Part shown: positions 44,210 to 55,800 of the stretch, piece after piece | Position numbering within the stretch: position 1 is the first letter of the stretch | Layout of the letters: every line of letters starts with the position of its first letter | DNA from: Rutidosis leptorrhynchoides | Taxonomy: Eukaryota > Streptophyta > Magnoliopsida > Asterales > Asteraceae | Length of the DNA: 64,000 nt | Assembly (NCBI RefSeq): GCF_046630445.1 | Contig: NC_092339.1 | Span: forward strand, 58,000,001 to 58,064,000 | Direction of reading: 5' to 3' | Program-made: the position numbers and the translations under genes | Notes under the pieces: generated by a model | What the model was told of the DNA's origin: nothing | The model's database searches: none | Seen by the model: the letters and a program-made list of their open reading frames with translations, nothing else

Positions 44210-44679
44210 TGATAGTGCTCTAAATGAACATATATTTAGAAGCAATATCCTTCCAATATGTAAAGTTTTCAGTTGTAATCGTTCTATTTTCAAGTAATAT
44301 CCGTTTATATTAAATAAGTGAGAAGACAAAAGGCAAAAACGAAGATTCGAAGACAAAACCGTCCAAAAAGCTCAAATGTACAAGATACAATCCAAGTGGT
44401 TCAATTTATTGATGAGAAACGTCTAAAAATGACAAGAGTACAAGTTGTGAAACGCAAAGTACAAGATATTAAATTGTACGAAAGGACGTTCGAAAATCCG
44501 AAACCGGGACTTGAGCCAACTATCAACGCCTGACGCAATGGACCAAAAATTATGAGTCAACTATGCACAAGAATAAAATATAATATATAAATAATTATAT
44601 AAATTATTTATATATTATATATATTTAATAAATATGTCGACAAATAAAAATCCAAAAATGGTGAGCTGGATCTGCGAAA

Positions 44680-44728
44680 CTCCGCGATCTCGGAGCTGGA
44701 AGGCATATTTGCTAAGCGATCTCGGAGC
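44680..44728. promoter_or_regulatory. GC-rich palindrome pair in Ath-P LTR
   Basis: CTCCGCGATCTCGGAG and AAGCGATCTCGGAGC lie 20-70 bases upstream of the TATA box at 44748. The core differs from the other LTRs (CGATCTCG instead of CGAGTCGCG), but position and pairing are the same. Confidence 0.5.
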
Positions 44729-44747
44729 AGTCAGAAATCAAAATGCC

Positions 44748-44756
44748 TATAAAAGG
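44748..44756 (+). promoter_or_regulatory. TATA box of Ath-P LTR
   Basis: TATAAAAGG followed by CACGAGCCCTCTGCCG. It has the same word and relative position as in the AthG-1 LTRs. Confidence 0.6.
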
Positions 44757-46065
44757 CACGAGCCCTCTGCCGAATCCATTGCACCATATCTATCTATCTC
44801 TCTAAATTTATATTTATATTTATTATAATTATAATTTTAATTTAAGATTAATAATAAATTATGGTTTAGTAAGGTTATTATAAGAAATGTTTTACGGGTT
44901 TTAAGTCGGAACTCTGTCCGTGTAATGCTACGCGATAAATAATCACTGTAAGCTATGTTTAAATTATTTGAATTAATGTCTCGTAACTAAGTTATTATTA
45001 TGCTTATTTGAGCCGAAGTAATCGTGATGTTAGACTAAAAATTAAGATTGGGTTATTAAATTTTGTACCATAATTAGGGTATGGACAAAAGACCGACACT
45101 TGTCGACATTGGACCATGGACCATTAATAGATGGGGGGTATTGTCTAATCGAATGACAATTCTTTGGAGCCTGTCGAACCTATCTTCAAATTAATTAATC
45201 TAATAATTATTAAATGATTATGCATGTCCTATTTAGTGACGTTTATAGGACATCTTTAACAATCATTTAATTAATCAATTGGGTTGGGTAATTGATTATT
45301 CATTCTGATCAAGTGGGTAAATTAATAATCATGGACTAATTAAAACAAAGGTGGATTACATTCAAGGGTAATTGGTGTAATTGTTAACAAAGTATTAAGA
45401 CCTTGGATTATACACAGTCGATAACCTGGTGTAATTATTAAAAAAAAGTATTAAAACCTTGTTACAGTTAGAATCCCTAATTAGTTGGAATATTTGACTT
45501 CGGGAATAAGGTTAATTTGACTAGCATTTTATAATTATGACCGATGAACTATTATGGACGAAAACCAGATAGGTTTCAAATAAGTCCATGACAAAGGACA
45601 ATTAACCCAAAGTAATAAATTAAAATCAAAACGTCAAACATCATGATTACGGAAGTTTAAATAAGCATAATTGTTTTATTGTATTTCTCATCGTACTTTC
45701 ATTTACTCGCAATTTTATTTACTGTCATTTTATTTATTGCAATTTATTTTAAGCACTTTAATTTTTGTCATTTATCTTTACGCTTTATTTAAAATCGACA
45801 AACCGGTCATTAATCGGTAAAATCTCCCTTTTAATAATAATAATAATACTACTTACTAAATATAGTGTTAAACTTTACCAGCTCCCTGTGGAACGAACCG
45901 GACTTACTAAAAACTACACTACTGTACGATTAGGTACACTTTCTATAAGTGTTGTAGCAAGGTTTAGGTATATCCACTCTATAAATAAATAAAACTTGTG
46001 TAAAATTTTGTCGCATTTCGTATTAAAAATATAATACTATTTCGTACCCCCACGCTACATCATCA

Positions 46066-47932
46066 GTGATGCCTCGAAACATGGTTTTGGGTGTGTATTG
46101 ATGCAACGAAAGAAAGTCATTGCTTATGCCTCTCGACAATTGAAAATTCATGAACGGAACTATACGACACATGATCTCGAACTCGGAGCCGTTGTCTTTG
46201 CACTTAAAATGTGGAGACACTATCTTTATGGAACCAAGAGCACTATCTTCACCGATCACAAAAGCCTCTAACACATCTTCGACCAAAAGCAACTAAACAA
46301 GAGACAACGCAGGTGGATTAAAACTTTAAACGATTATGATTGTGAGCTTCGTTACCATCCCGGGAAGGCAAACGTAGTAGCCGATGCCTTAAGTCGAAAG
46401 GAGAGAGCGGTGCCTCTTCGTGTCGTAGCTTTAAACATCACCATCCACACCAATCTCAATAACCAAATTCGTGTAGCCTAAGATGAGGCTCTCAAGGATG
46501 AAAACATCCCTCTCGAACGCTTGAACGTCCTCACCTCTCGATTCGAAGTTAAGGAGACCGGACTTCGATATTTCGCCGGAAGAATTTGGGTGCCCAGTTA
46601 TGGGGCTTGCGAAACCTTATTTTAGGCGAAGCTCATAAGTCAAGATATTCGATTCATCCTGGTGCCAACATGATGTACCACGACCTCAAAGAACAATATT
46701 GGTGGCCGAACATTAAAAGGGACATTGCTACTTATGTTGGGAAGTGCCTAACTTGCTCCAAAGTCAAAGTCGAACATCAAAGACCGTCCTAATTGCTTCA
46801 ACAACCCGAGATCCCACAATGGAAGTGGGAAAGGATAACGATGGATTTTATCACCAAACTACCAAAGACGGTTGGCGGTTATGATACTATTTGGGTTATT
46901 GTTGACCATCTCACCAAATCCGCACACTTCCTAGCTATGAAGAAAACCGACAACAAGGAAAAACTTGCACAACTTTACATTAAAGAGATCGTAGCCCGTC
47001 ACAGTGTGCCTTTATCGATTATTTCCGACCGAGATGCCCGTTTTGTTTCTAGATTTTGGCGTACTTTACAAGAAGCGTTGGGAACACGTTTAGACATGAG
47101 CACCACATATCATCCACAAACCGACGGACAAAGCGAACGCACAATTCAAACTTTGGAAGATATGCTACGAGCTTGTGTTATCGATTTCGGAAAAGCTTGG
47201 GACAAGCACTTGCCTCTCGCCGAATTCTCTTACAACAATAGTTACCACGCGAGTATCAACGCCGCACCTTTTGAAGCTTTGTATGGCCGAAAATGTCGTT
47301 CTCCTCTTTGTTGGGCCGAAGTAGGCGACACAAAAATTACCGGACCCGAACTCATTCATGAAACAACCGAGAAGATCGTTCAAATTCGAGATAGGCTCAG
47401 GACGGCCCGTAGTCGTCAAAAGAGCTATACCGACAAAAGGCGCAACGACCTCGAATTCCAAGTCGGTGACCGCGTAATGTTAAAAGTCGCACCTTGGAAA
47501 GGTGTAATTCATTTCGAGAAACGCGGGAAGCTAAATTCGCGGTATATTGGTTATTTCGAAATCTTGGAGCGTGTTAGAACCGTTGCTTATCGTTTAGATC
47601 TTCCGCCTCAACTGAGCTCCGTTCATCCTACTTTCCAAGTGTCAAATTTAAAGAAGTGTTTTGCCGAACTCGAACTCGTCATTCCTCTCGAAGAGCTTAC
47701 TATTGATGACAAACTTCATTTTGTGGAGGAACCGGTTGAAATTGTGGACACCTCCGTCAAGACGTTAAAACAAAGTAGAATCCCGATCGTTAAGGTCCGT
47801 TGGAATGCCAAAAGGGGACCCGAGTTTACTTGGGAAAGGCAAGATCAAATGCAAAGGAAATACCCTCATTTATTCGTGGATTCAGAAACACAAGATCTCG
47901 AGGAAGAAACAACGACTACTACGCCTACTTAA
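46066..47932 (+). pseudogene. Tek-B RNase H, integrase and chromodomain (degenerate)
   Basis: Tekay chromovirus pol, starting in RNase H ([14 protein letters not shown]) where the Ath-P LTR ends. It reads [10 protein letters not shown] and TDHKSL-stop-HIFDQK, with another stop before DEALKDE, a frameshift near 46600 (IWVPSYG to GLRNLILG), and a TAA at 46790. From 46793 it is open for 379 codons: integrase catalytic Asp in MDFITKLP, Asp in ISDRDARF, Glu in [10 protein letters not shown], then GDRVMLKV. It ends in a chromodomain-like tail ([26 protein letters not shown]) that assigns it to the Tekay clade. It is not the missing half of Tek-A: the two overlap by about 66 bases in RNase H and differ there. 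Confidence 0.85.
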
Positions 47933-47939
47933 ATTTCGG

Positions 47940-47967
47940 GACGAAATTTCTTTTAAGGAGTAGGTAA
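47940..47967 (+). promoter_or_regulatory. polypurine tract region of Tek-B
   Basis: GGACGAAATTTCTTTTAAGGAGTAGG precedes the LTR start TGTAACATCCCG, the usual layout after Tekay pol. Confidence 0.6.
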
Positions 47968-50264
47968 TGTAACATCCCGTCTTTTTTCGTTTACTTTCCG
48001 TTATACTATTTTAAAATCCGTTATATAATTATAACATCTTCCATTAATATGCGTTTTAAAATATTTCATTTAAGTAATTTACGCACCCGCTTTTAAACTT
48101 GAGGGACTAAACTTGCCAAGAGACCAAAGATTTGACTAGGTCAACTAGTCAAACCTTTCTCCTCCACTAACTCATTCATCTCCTCTTTCTCCTTTTGATA
48201 CTTTCAAATCCTCTCAACATTCAATCAAAGATTCATCATCTATTCAAGATCTAGCAAGCATCAATTCAAACAAATTACATATTTGGAATCCTTGCATCTT
48301 CCTCTTCGAATCCATACCAACTTTATTGCATTTGGGTAACTTTCTAAAAACACTAGATTTTGTGTTCTTGATGTTTTTAACTTATAGAAGTGTTAATTAG
48401 TGTCTATGACTCAAGTCTAACATGAATATATGATTTGTATGCTTGTTCTTGTCATTTTGATGTAACTAGCTTAAACTTGAAATGGGTGTGCTTAATCTTG
48501 AGTTTTGGTGGATCATATGTTGTTAGATGTTAAAAGTGCATGTATTAAATGTGTCACTAGCATCACTAGCTTCAATTTGGTATGTAAGTTGACTTGGAAA
48601 AGCCTCATTAACATGAATAAGGATTTTTTGATTGTTGGTTAGGGTTTGGTAGCCTTGAACGTGATTTTTGATGCATTAAAAGCCTTGCAATGTTGTTTGT
48701 AAGCATTTAGTAGTATTATATGTGTAATTACCTATGAAATGACGTATTATATTTGTGTAGTAAGTTCTCGAATCATCTTATGCATTTTACGAACTTGAAA
48801 CCTTGATAACGAGCTTTAAATGATCAATCGACGAGAATTTGATTATTGTAAATGATGTTTTTGTTTGATGAAAAGTGTTTAGTTGTATTCCTTGTTAAAT
48901 TACCTTTCCAACGATATAAGATACGTGTTTTGAATGTTTACGGTTCAATAGTTATGGTTGTTTGAAGTTGGATTCGTGCATTTAAGTGTTAAAACTGCCC
49001 AGAATTGCTGAACAGATACATGGAGCGGCGCTCCATACCCTTGAGCGGCACTCCATACCCTTGAGCGGCGCTCCAAACCTTGCTGTCCAAAAGTGCACTT
49101 TTTCGTTTAATTCTAACTATGCTACGCACCTCCGATTAACATGAAACTTGTTCTAACATGCTCATATATGATTATTAGACTTAGAAAAATAGTTCGGGAC
49201 CCGACCCGAACGTGTTGACTTTTTCATTGACTTTGATTTGACCAAAGTTGACTTTTGCCCAAACTTAACCAAATACTTATGCAATCATTCTAACATGCTT
49301 TTATCTTTGTATCTTGCATGAAACTTGACAAGTTGACTCACATGCTATATTTATCGAGTCGTAACGAGCCATAGGACTAATTGAGCACTTTGGCCAATCG
49401 TGTTTACCATTATTGATACAACCTATTTATTTAGGTCGAGACTAGCATTCTTTCTTGCACACGTTTACTTGTGGAGTACTTTATTACTCGTGCACTCAAG
49501 GTGAGATCATAGTCCCACTTTTACTCTTTTAAACTTACATTGGGATGAGAAAACATAAACGTTTCATTTTACAAAGTGAACACAAGTATGAAAACAAACA
49601 TTCTACATACGAGTTAGAACAAAATCCTCAATTCAATTATCATTAGTTACACTTTCCGGGTGTAAGCGATAACTTATGTTGTATGGCCATATGGGTTTGA
49701 CAAACCCTCATTCGGACGGTTCACTACCGTTACTTCGGATGAAATATATTTTCGAGAAACAGTGTATGTTCTAACACTATTGTGATGGGGTTCTATGGAA
49801 GGAAAGTTAAGCCTTGATAATTGGGTGCTCGTGATAACAATTTTTGGAATGGTTTACTATTATTGAAATGTTATAAATCTTGTGGTTCATTTTACTTACT
49901 CACTTACTTACTTAAACCTATGATTTCACCAACGTTTTCGTTGACAGATTTCTATGTTTTTCTCAGGTCTTTGAACGATATGTGATACATGCTTCCGCTC
50001 ATTATTTTGATACTTGCATTGGATGTCGAGTATATATGCATACATGGAGCGTCTTTTGGCTACTTTTAAATTGTGTCGCATAGGTTTCATTTGTACTTAT
50101 AACGTAACTTGTGGTTGAACTATTCTTGTAAACTTTGAAACAATCTTTACAATTGAAATGAATGCGACATACTTTTTGGTCAAACGTTGTTTTAAAGACT
50201 TATGACCACGTAACGGGACCTAAGTAGACGACGCCGTCAATGACGATTTTGTCGGGTTGCTACA
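47968..50264 (+). repeat. 3' LTR of Tek-B
   Basis: It starts TGTAACATCCCGTC and ends GTCGGGTTGCTACA (2297 bases). It contains a three-unit GC-rich tandem cassette at about 49021-49078. No ORF is credible. Confidence 0.82.
49021..49078. repeat. GC-rich tandem cassette in Tek-B LTR
   Basis: Three units of about 20 bases built on GAGCGGCGCTCC-A-ACCCTT. The first contains the palindrome GGAGCGGCGCTCC. A different cassette occupies the same LTR position at 51196-51283. Confidence 0.7.
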
Positions 50265-52388
50265 GACCCCAAGCAAGTAATCAAAGTGTGCGGGAGCATG
50301 TATCAAGTAGCCAATCAAGAACCTGAGAAACATATAGAAAACTGTCAACGAAAAACGTTGGTGAAATCATAGGTGTATTTATAAACGTTGTTTTTAAACC
50401 ACAAGATTTTGTATTTCCATAAAGTTGATTATCCAAATCATTTACATTCCAAAAGTTGTTGTTATTCGCGAGCATCCAATTATCAAGACTTAACTGTACA
50501 CGAATCCCATAAACATAGTGTTAGAACCTACACTTATCCTCGAAAATACATTTCATCCTCCAACGGTCGCACCGTCCGAATGAGAGTTTGTCAAACCCGT
50601 ATGGCCACACAACGTAAGTTCTCGCTTACACCCTGCAAGTGTAACTATTGATAATCGAATTGAGGCTTTTTGTTCTAACTCGCACGTGGAATGTTTGTTT
50701 TCGTACTTGTGTTCAAAGCATAAAACTAAGTAGTATAAAATGTATATGTTTCTCATCCCATGATTTAAAAGAGTAAAAGTTATTGAAAAGATGGGACTAT
50801 GATCTCACCGTAGTCGCACGCCAAAGTATTTGAAATTAAACGTTGTGCAAATGAAAGTTGCTTAGCCTTGACCTAAACAATTAAGTTATATCAATTAACG
50901 GTTACGACATAAGGTCTGGTGAAATGTGTTCAATTAGTCCTATGGCTCGTTACGACTCGATTATATATAGCATGTTAGAATGATCGCATACGCATTTGGT
51001 TAAGTTTGACTAAAAGTCAAACTTCGGTCAAGTCAAAGTCAACAAAAAAGTCAATACGTTCGAGTCGGGTCTCGGACAATTTTTCTAAGTTATATAATCA
51101 TATATGAACATGTTAGAACAAGTTACATGTTAATCGGAGATGCGTAGCATAGTTAGAATTAAATGAAAAATGACGATTTTGGACAACCCAAAAAGTTACG
51201 CCAGCAATGGCATGGGTTACGGCCGCAATGTCCTGGGTTACGACCGCAATGGCCTGGGTTACGGCCGCAACTTGGGTCCTCCAGGTGCTGAAATGCTGAA
51301 TTTTTCTAAGTGTCGAGCCAAACTTCTTTCATTCATAACTAATGATCCGAAAACGCTAAAATGCATATCATACATCGTTGGAAAGGTATTTTGACAATGA
51401 ATACAACTAAACACATATCATCAATCAAGTTCATTATTTACAACAACAAAAACCTCGTCGAAAGATCGTTAAAAGTCCATTATCAAAGTTTCAAGTTCAT
51501 AAAATGCATTTCATGATTCGGGAAACCAATTAACATATACGACATGCCGTTTCATAGGTAATTAAACATACAATACAACTAAACACTTACCAACAACGTC
51601 TCATAGCATTCAATGCATCAAAAGTTCATTTTAAATGCTACCAAACCCTAACCAAGAATCAAGAATTCAACATTTTTGTAAATGAAGTTTTTCTAAATCA
51701 ACCTACATACCAAACGAAGCTAATGATGCTAGTAACACATTTAATACATGAGCTTTAACATCTAACAACATTAAATCACCCAAAACTCAAGATTAAACAA
51801 ACCATTTTTCAAGTTCAAGCTAGTTTATGCAAAATAACAAGATCGAGCAAATAAATCACATATTCATGCTAGACTCGAGCCATAGATACTAACTAACACA
51901 CTTTTAAGTTTAAAGGTCTAATTTATGAAAATTAGAGATTTTAAAAAGCTTACCCCAAACTATAAAATTGGTACCAAATTGAAGAGGATGATGCAAGGAT
52001 CACAAATGTGTAGTTTATTTTGATGTTTGATTGCTAGATTGGATTTAGATGATGAATTAGCGAATTGGGTGTTTGAGAGTAAAAATGAAAGTAGTAGAGA
52101 AAGAGGAGGTGAATGAATGAGTGGAGGATGAGGGACTTGACTAGTTGACCTAGTCTCTAGTTTGGTCCCTTGGCAATTTTGGTCCCTCGAGTTTGGAAGC
52201 GGATGCGTGAATTAACCAAACGAAATATTTCAAATACGCAAGAGTAAACGGGAGATGTTATAATTTGATAGCGGGAAATATTGAAACGCTAATTAACGGA
52301 AGATACGAACTTAGATAATGAAAGATATTATCTAAAAAAAAAGAGACGGACGTTAAAATAAATTAACGGAAAAAGTCGGGTTGTTACA
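50265..52388 (-). repeat. truncated Tekay LTR in opposite orientation
   Basis: The minus-strand start TGTAACAACCCGAC is at 52388. Homology to the Tek-B LTR runs in reverse (for example CCTATGATTTCACCAACG matches 49918 and, inverted, about 50365). It stops at 50265, missing the last about 230 bases. It therefore meets the Tek-B LTR tail to tail. It has a GC-rich cassette at 51196-51283. Confidence 0.78.
51196..51283. repeat. GC-rich tandem cassette in inverted Tekay LTR
   Basis: Three to four units of about 21 bases (GGTTACGGCCGCAATGGCCT-like). The flanks (CTATGCTACGCA on one side in LTR sense) are homologous to the flanks of the unrelated cassette at 49021-49078. Confidence 0.7.
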
Positions 52389-52702
52389 GATGTGGGACAA
52401 CTTCATTTTATATCAAATAGGTTACTCCTCTTTTCTTCCATCCACCAACGTGGGACAAGTAACCATACCATTTTTCTATCAAAAATAACACCAAAATGAA
52501 GATTCTGTTTAAACCTAGTAGTAAAATTATTCTCAGAAAAAGCTCCGGTAGAAGATGCTAGCTACACGGTACTAACCCCACTTGAAAAACTGAAGTTGCA
52601 TTTATCTGAATGTTTTATGTCCCAGGGCCAGTCACAGTCAAGAGGCAATTACGCCTGTTAGTTAGAAGTATTATATGAATATAAATTATAAATAAATTAT
52701 GT
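52389..52702. other. intergenic, no gene seen
   Basis: Contains GATGTGGGACAAC and CAACGTGGGACAAG, two similar words about 60 bases apart, as found at edges of some plant repeats. No coding signal was recognised. Confidence 0.4.
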
Positions 52703-52917
52703 GGTAGGATCAATGGGGAAGTAGCCAATTGAGGGGAAGCGGGGAAGCAATTTTTTTTTTTTTTTTTTTTTGAAAAAACTTTGTTTACCGAACATTATAG
52801 ATTGGATGAAAATATGAACATTTAAAAAAGACATTTTGTGATAAATGTTTTTATTTTGGCGGGAAAACGCTCGTAGAAATAATATATAACAATTATAGTG
52901 TTTTTCGAGCGTATTTT

Positions 52918-53118
52918 GAGGGTTAGAATTTAGGGTTTAGATATTAGGGTTTAGAAATTTATGGTTTAGGGTTTAGATTTAGGGTTTAAATTTAAGATTT
53001 AGATTGAGTTTTTAACACGAATGATTTAGAGTTTAGGGTTTAGGGTTTAAGGTTTAGGGTTTAGGCTTTTGGGTTTAGGGACTAAACCCTAAACCCTAAA
53101 GCCTAAACCCTAAATTCT
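52918..53118. repeat. telomere-like repeats inside the foldback, copy 1
   Basis: Irregular TTTAGGG units on the left flip to CCCTAAA units after about 53080 (GGGTTTAGGGACTAAACCC), so the array is itself a palindrome. Confidence 0.7.
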
Positions 53119-53360
53119 AAATCGGGCTAAATTTTGACAAAAAGTACTTCACAAAACATGAAGAAAAAAAAACGTTCGAAGATTAACATTCTTCACGATC
53201 AATATTATCTTGAATGTTATTTTTGTCGATCGTTTCCCCTCCTAAATAATAACATTCATCACGAAGTGTCTTTATTAAATGTTCATATTTTCGTGTGATC
53301 TTGATACCTGAAAAAATCGAAAAAAACAAAAAATTTTAAAAAAAATTTATTTCACCCATT

Positions 53361-53392
53361 CCCCCCCCCCCCCCCCCCCCCCCCCCCCGGGG
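53361..53392. repeat. C28-G4 homopolymer junction
   Basis: 28 C followed by GGGG sits between the two copies of the foldback. It probably grew from the CCCCCC runs of the terminal sequence. Its length may be an assembly approximation. Confidence 0.8.
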
Positions 53393-53640
53393 CAGGATCA
53401 ATGGGGAAGTAACCAATCGGGGGGAAGCGGGGGGAAGCCAAAAAAAATTCGTTTTTTTGGAATTTTTTTTTTCCGGCATCAAGATCACACGAAAATATGA
53501 ACATTTAGAAGAGACACTTCGTGATGAATGTTATTATTTAGGCGGGAAAAGGATCGACAAAAATAACATTCAAGATAATATTGTTCGTGAAGAATATGAA
53601 CTTTTTTTTCTTCCATGTTTTGTGAAGTAAAATTTAGCCC

Positions 53641-53830
53641 GATTTAGAGTTTAGGGTTTAGGGTTTGGTGTTTTGGGTTTATTTCGTAAACCCAAAACAC
53701 CAAACCCTAAACTCTAAACCGTTCGTGTTAAAAACTCAATCTAAATCCTAAATCTAAACCCTAAATCTAAACCCTAAACCCTAAATTTCTAAACCCTAAT
53801 ATCTAAACCCTATAAACCCTAATATCTAAA
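53641..53830. repeat. telomere-like repeats inside the foldback, copy 2
   Basis: TTTAGGG units flip to CCCTAAA about the short loop TTTCG near 53683. The arms GGTGTTTTGGGTTTA and TAAACCCAAAACACC pair perfectly. Confidence 0.7.
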
Positions 53831-54078
53831 TCCCAATAGCTAAAACCTCAATATACGCTCGAAAAACGCGATAATTATTATATATTACTTCTTCGAGCGT
53901 TTTCCCGCCAAAATAAAAACATTTATCACAAAGTGTCTCTACTAAATGTTCATATTTTCATCTCATCTATAATGTTTGTGAACAAAGTTTTTTCAAAAAA
54001 CGAAAAAAAAAAGTTTTTGCTTCCCCCCGCTTCCCCCCGCTTCCCCCCGATTGGTTACTTCCCTCTTGATCCTACCAC

Positions 54079-55800
54079 CTCCCCCTTCCCTAAATTATAA
54101 ATTATAACCACAGGAGTGGTATAACTTGATTTAACTTATTATTTGGTATAACCACAGGAGTGGTAACTTAATGTTAAAACTTGACCTATTAAAAAGTGGT
54201 GAAATTCGTTGGATGTTCCAGGTTTACATTCATCTTAATGAAAAATAAATCCTCTTGTTGTCAAGGAGGTCTATCGGCGATGCCTCCGGGTTATCCGCAT
54301 AGCGGGTGGTCGCCCGATATTAATCGATTCGCAAAGTAGACCGAAAACACATGTAAAAAAAAACTTATTATTTAGTGTAGCAAATGATCATTTTATACAT
54401 TTTAAAAAAACTTTTGAATGTATTTTTGTATTTATTATTTATAATATATATCATATTAATATGAAGATTTATATTTATATTTTTATTTATTTAATATTTA
54501 ATTATTTAATTATATAGTTTTTGCGAAAAGATAAATAATAACTATATAGAACCGACGACCTTTCATCTAAAATGAAAGTCAAAACAAGGATATACTACGT
54601 AACAAATAAAAACAACCAAACCGGCAACAAGGCTAGACAAAAAAAAAATAATAATAAAAAAAAGAATAACAACACCAACACGAACCAAGAAAAAACAAGA
54701 AGCAAACTAAACCGGGTCTCCACCTAACAAGAACTAAACCTACCAACACATAACAAATAAAGGATAACTAATGAGAAAAAACAAACAACAAACTAATATA
54801 TACAATATTAATTCTCACCGTGGAAGTCCCCTAACTATCTCAGCTTCGATGGTAATTTGACATTTTATTTAATTTTTCTCCATTTTCTTTACAACCTTTT
54901 TTTCACTCCCTTTTCATTCATTTATTTTCCAACAAATTAGATGACGTATTACCTGAATAATATTGGGCCTTTTGGATTTTTTTTTAGGTGAACTTCAATT
55001 TATTTTATAGATTTTACGAGGTAAACGTCGGTTTATTTTGCTAACAAATTAGATGACATATTACCCCAATAATATTAGGCCATTTGAGTTTTTATGAACT
55101 TTCATTTATTGAATGGGTTTTTTCTGTAGAAGTCGGTTCATTTTTTAACAAATCAATGTATTTCTTGAATTAATTAATACACTGATCTCACCCACATTTT
55201 TTCAAACATTTTTTAAAGACATTGTTATTGACACAGTCACCACTCTCAGTGATATTATATTTTTGTTTCTTTGGAGAACTCACATTTCACACAATAACTA
55301 TAAACATATTGTTAGTGAGTACTTATGAATTTTTTCCTAAGCTTAACTTTTAGGTATTGTTGTGACTATGCTTTGGGTTCTTTGGCAGTTTCGAAACGAA
55401 ACTGTTTTTAATGAACCTTTTTTGTAATAGATTTAGCATTTTGGATTTTGTTAGATCTTTATCTCTTTTCGTTGGTTGAAAAATAGAGGCCATTTAGTAT
55501 CTAATTGAAACTTATGGCTATGGTTATCTATGCCTTTGTAAAATCCTTTAGCGCGTTGCTAATGATCGTTTTTTAATAAAATTTCAGTCGTTGTTGCCGT
55601 TAAAAAATACGTGTATAAGTGTTCTTCATAAGCGGTCTCGTTGTTCCCAAGAAAAGGTGCTGACCACGAATCAACCACTAATCTTATTCGCAACCGGTGA
55701 TATCTTGTGAGTCTTCAAAATCGTTTTGACGAGCTTTCCTTTTAAACGTACGATATCGATAGCTTTGCCCAATTTTAATGAAAATGAGTAGATTTTAAAA
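54079..55800. other. intergenic region, low complexity and short repeats
   Basis: No gene was recognised. It holds a direct repeat GGTATAACCACAGGAGTGGTA (54101-54169, two copies). A GC-richer patch (ATGCCTCCGGGTTATCCGCATAGCGGGTGGTCGCCCG, about 54279-54316) may be part of an old SINE/LINE or other repeat. An A-rich stretch follows (54590-54800). A 112-base imperfect duplication of AACAAATTAGATGACRTATTACC starts at 54931 and 55043. Confidence 0.45.

Larger units (their letters stand above)
44210..46065 (+). repeat. 3' LTR of Ath-P
   Basis: It runs from TGATAGTGCTC to ...CACGCTACATCATCA on the plus strand, with the polypurine tract immediately upstream. It has a GC-rich CTCCGCGATCTCGGAG (44680-44695) and a partial second copy (about 44713-44728), then TATAAAAGG at 44748-44756. 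It ends exactly where Tek-B RNase H coding starts, so Ath-P was inserted in Tek-B. Confidence 0.88.
52703..54078. mobile_element. compound foldback / MITE-like element with telomere-like tracts
   Basis: The outer ends are inverted: GTGGTAGGATCAATGGGG on the left, CTTGATCCTACCAC on the right. A second internal start (CAGGATCAATGGGGAAGTAACC, about 53391) shows two related copies in one block, the first truncated at a C run. Each copy holds a GGGGAAGC-rich terminal part, an AT-rich arm with GAACATTTA and GGCGGGAAAA, and inverted TTTAGGG/CCCTAAA tracts. The symmetry predicts long hairpins. No transposase ORF is present, so it would be non-autonomous. No clear target duplication was found. Confidence 0.65.

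Noticed and set aside
22716..47932. Tek-A and Tek-B as two halves of one element split by inversion
   Set aside because: They overlap by about 66 bases in RNase H with clear sequence differences, and Tek-B is far more decayed than Tek-A.
51196..51283. CRISPR-like array (repeats with spacers)
   Set aside because: The units are contiguous tandem repeats without unique spacers, in a plant LTR.
52918..53830. True interstitial telomere or chromosome-end fusion
   Set aside because: The TTTAGGG units are irregular, short, and inverted inside a foldback with its own terminal sequences, unlike a telomere fusion site.
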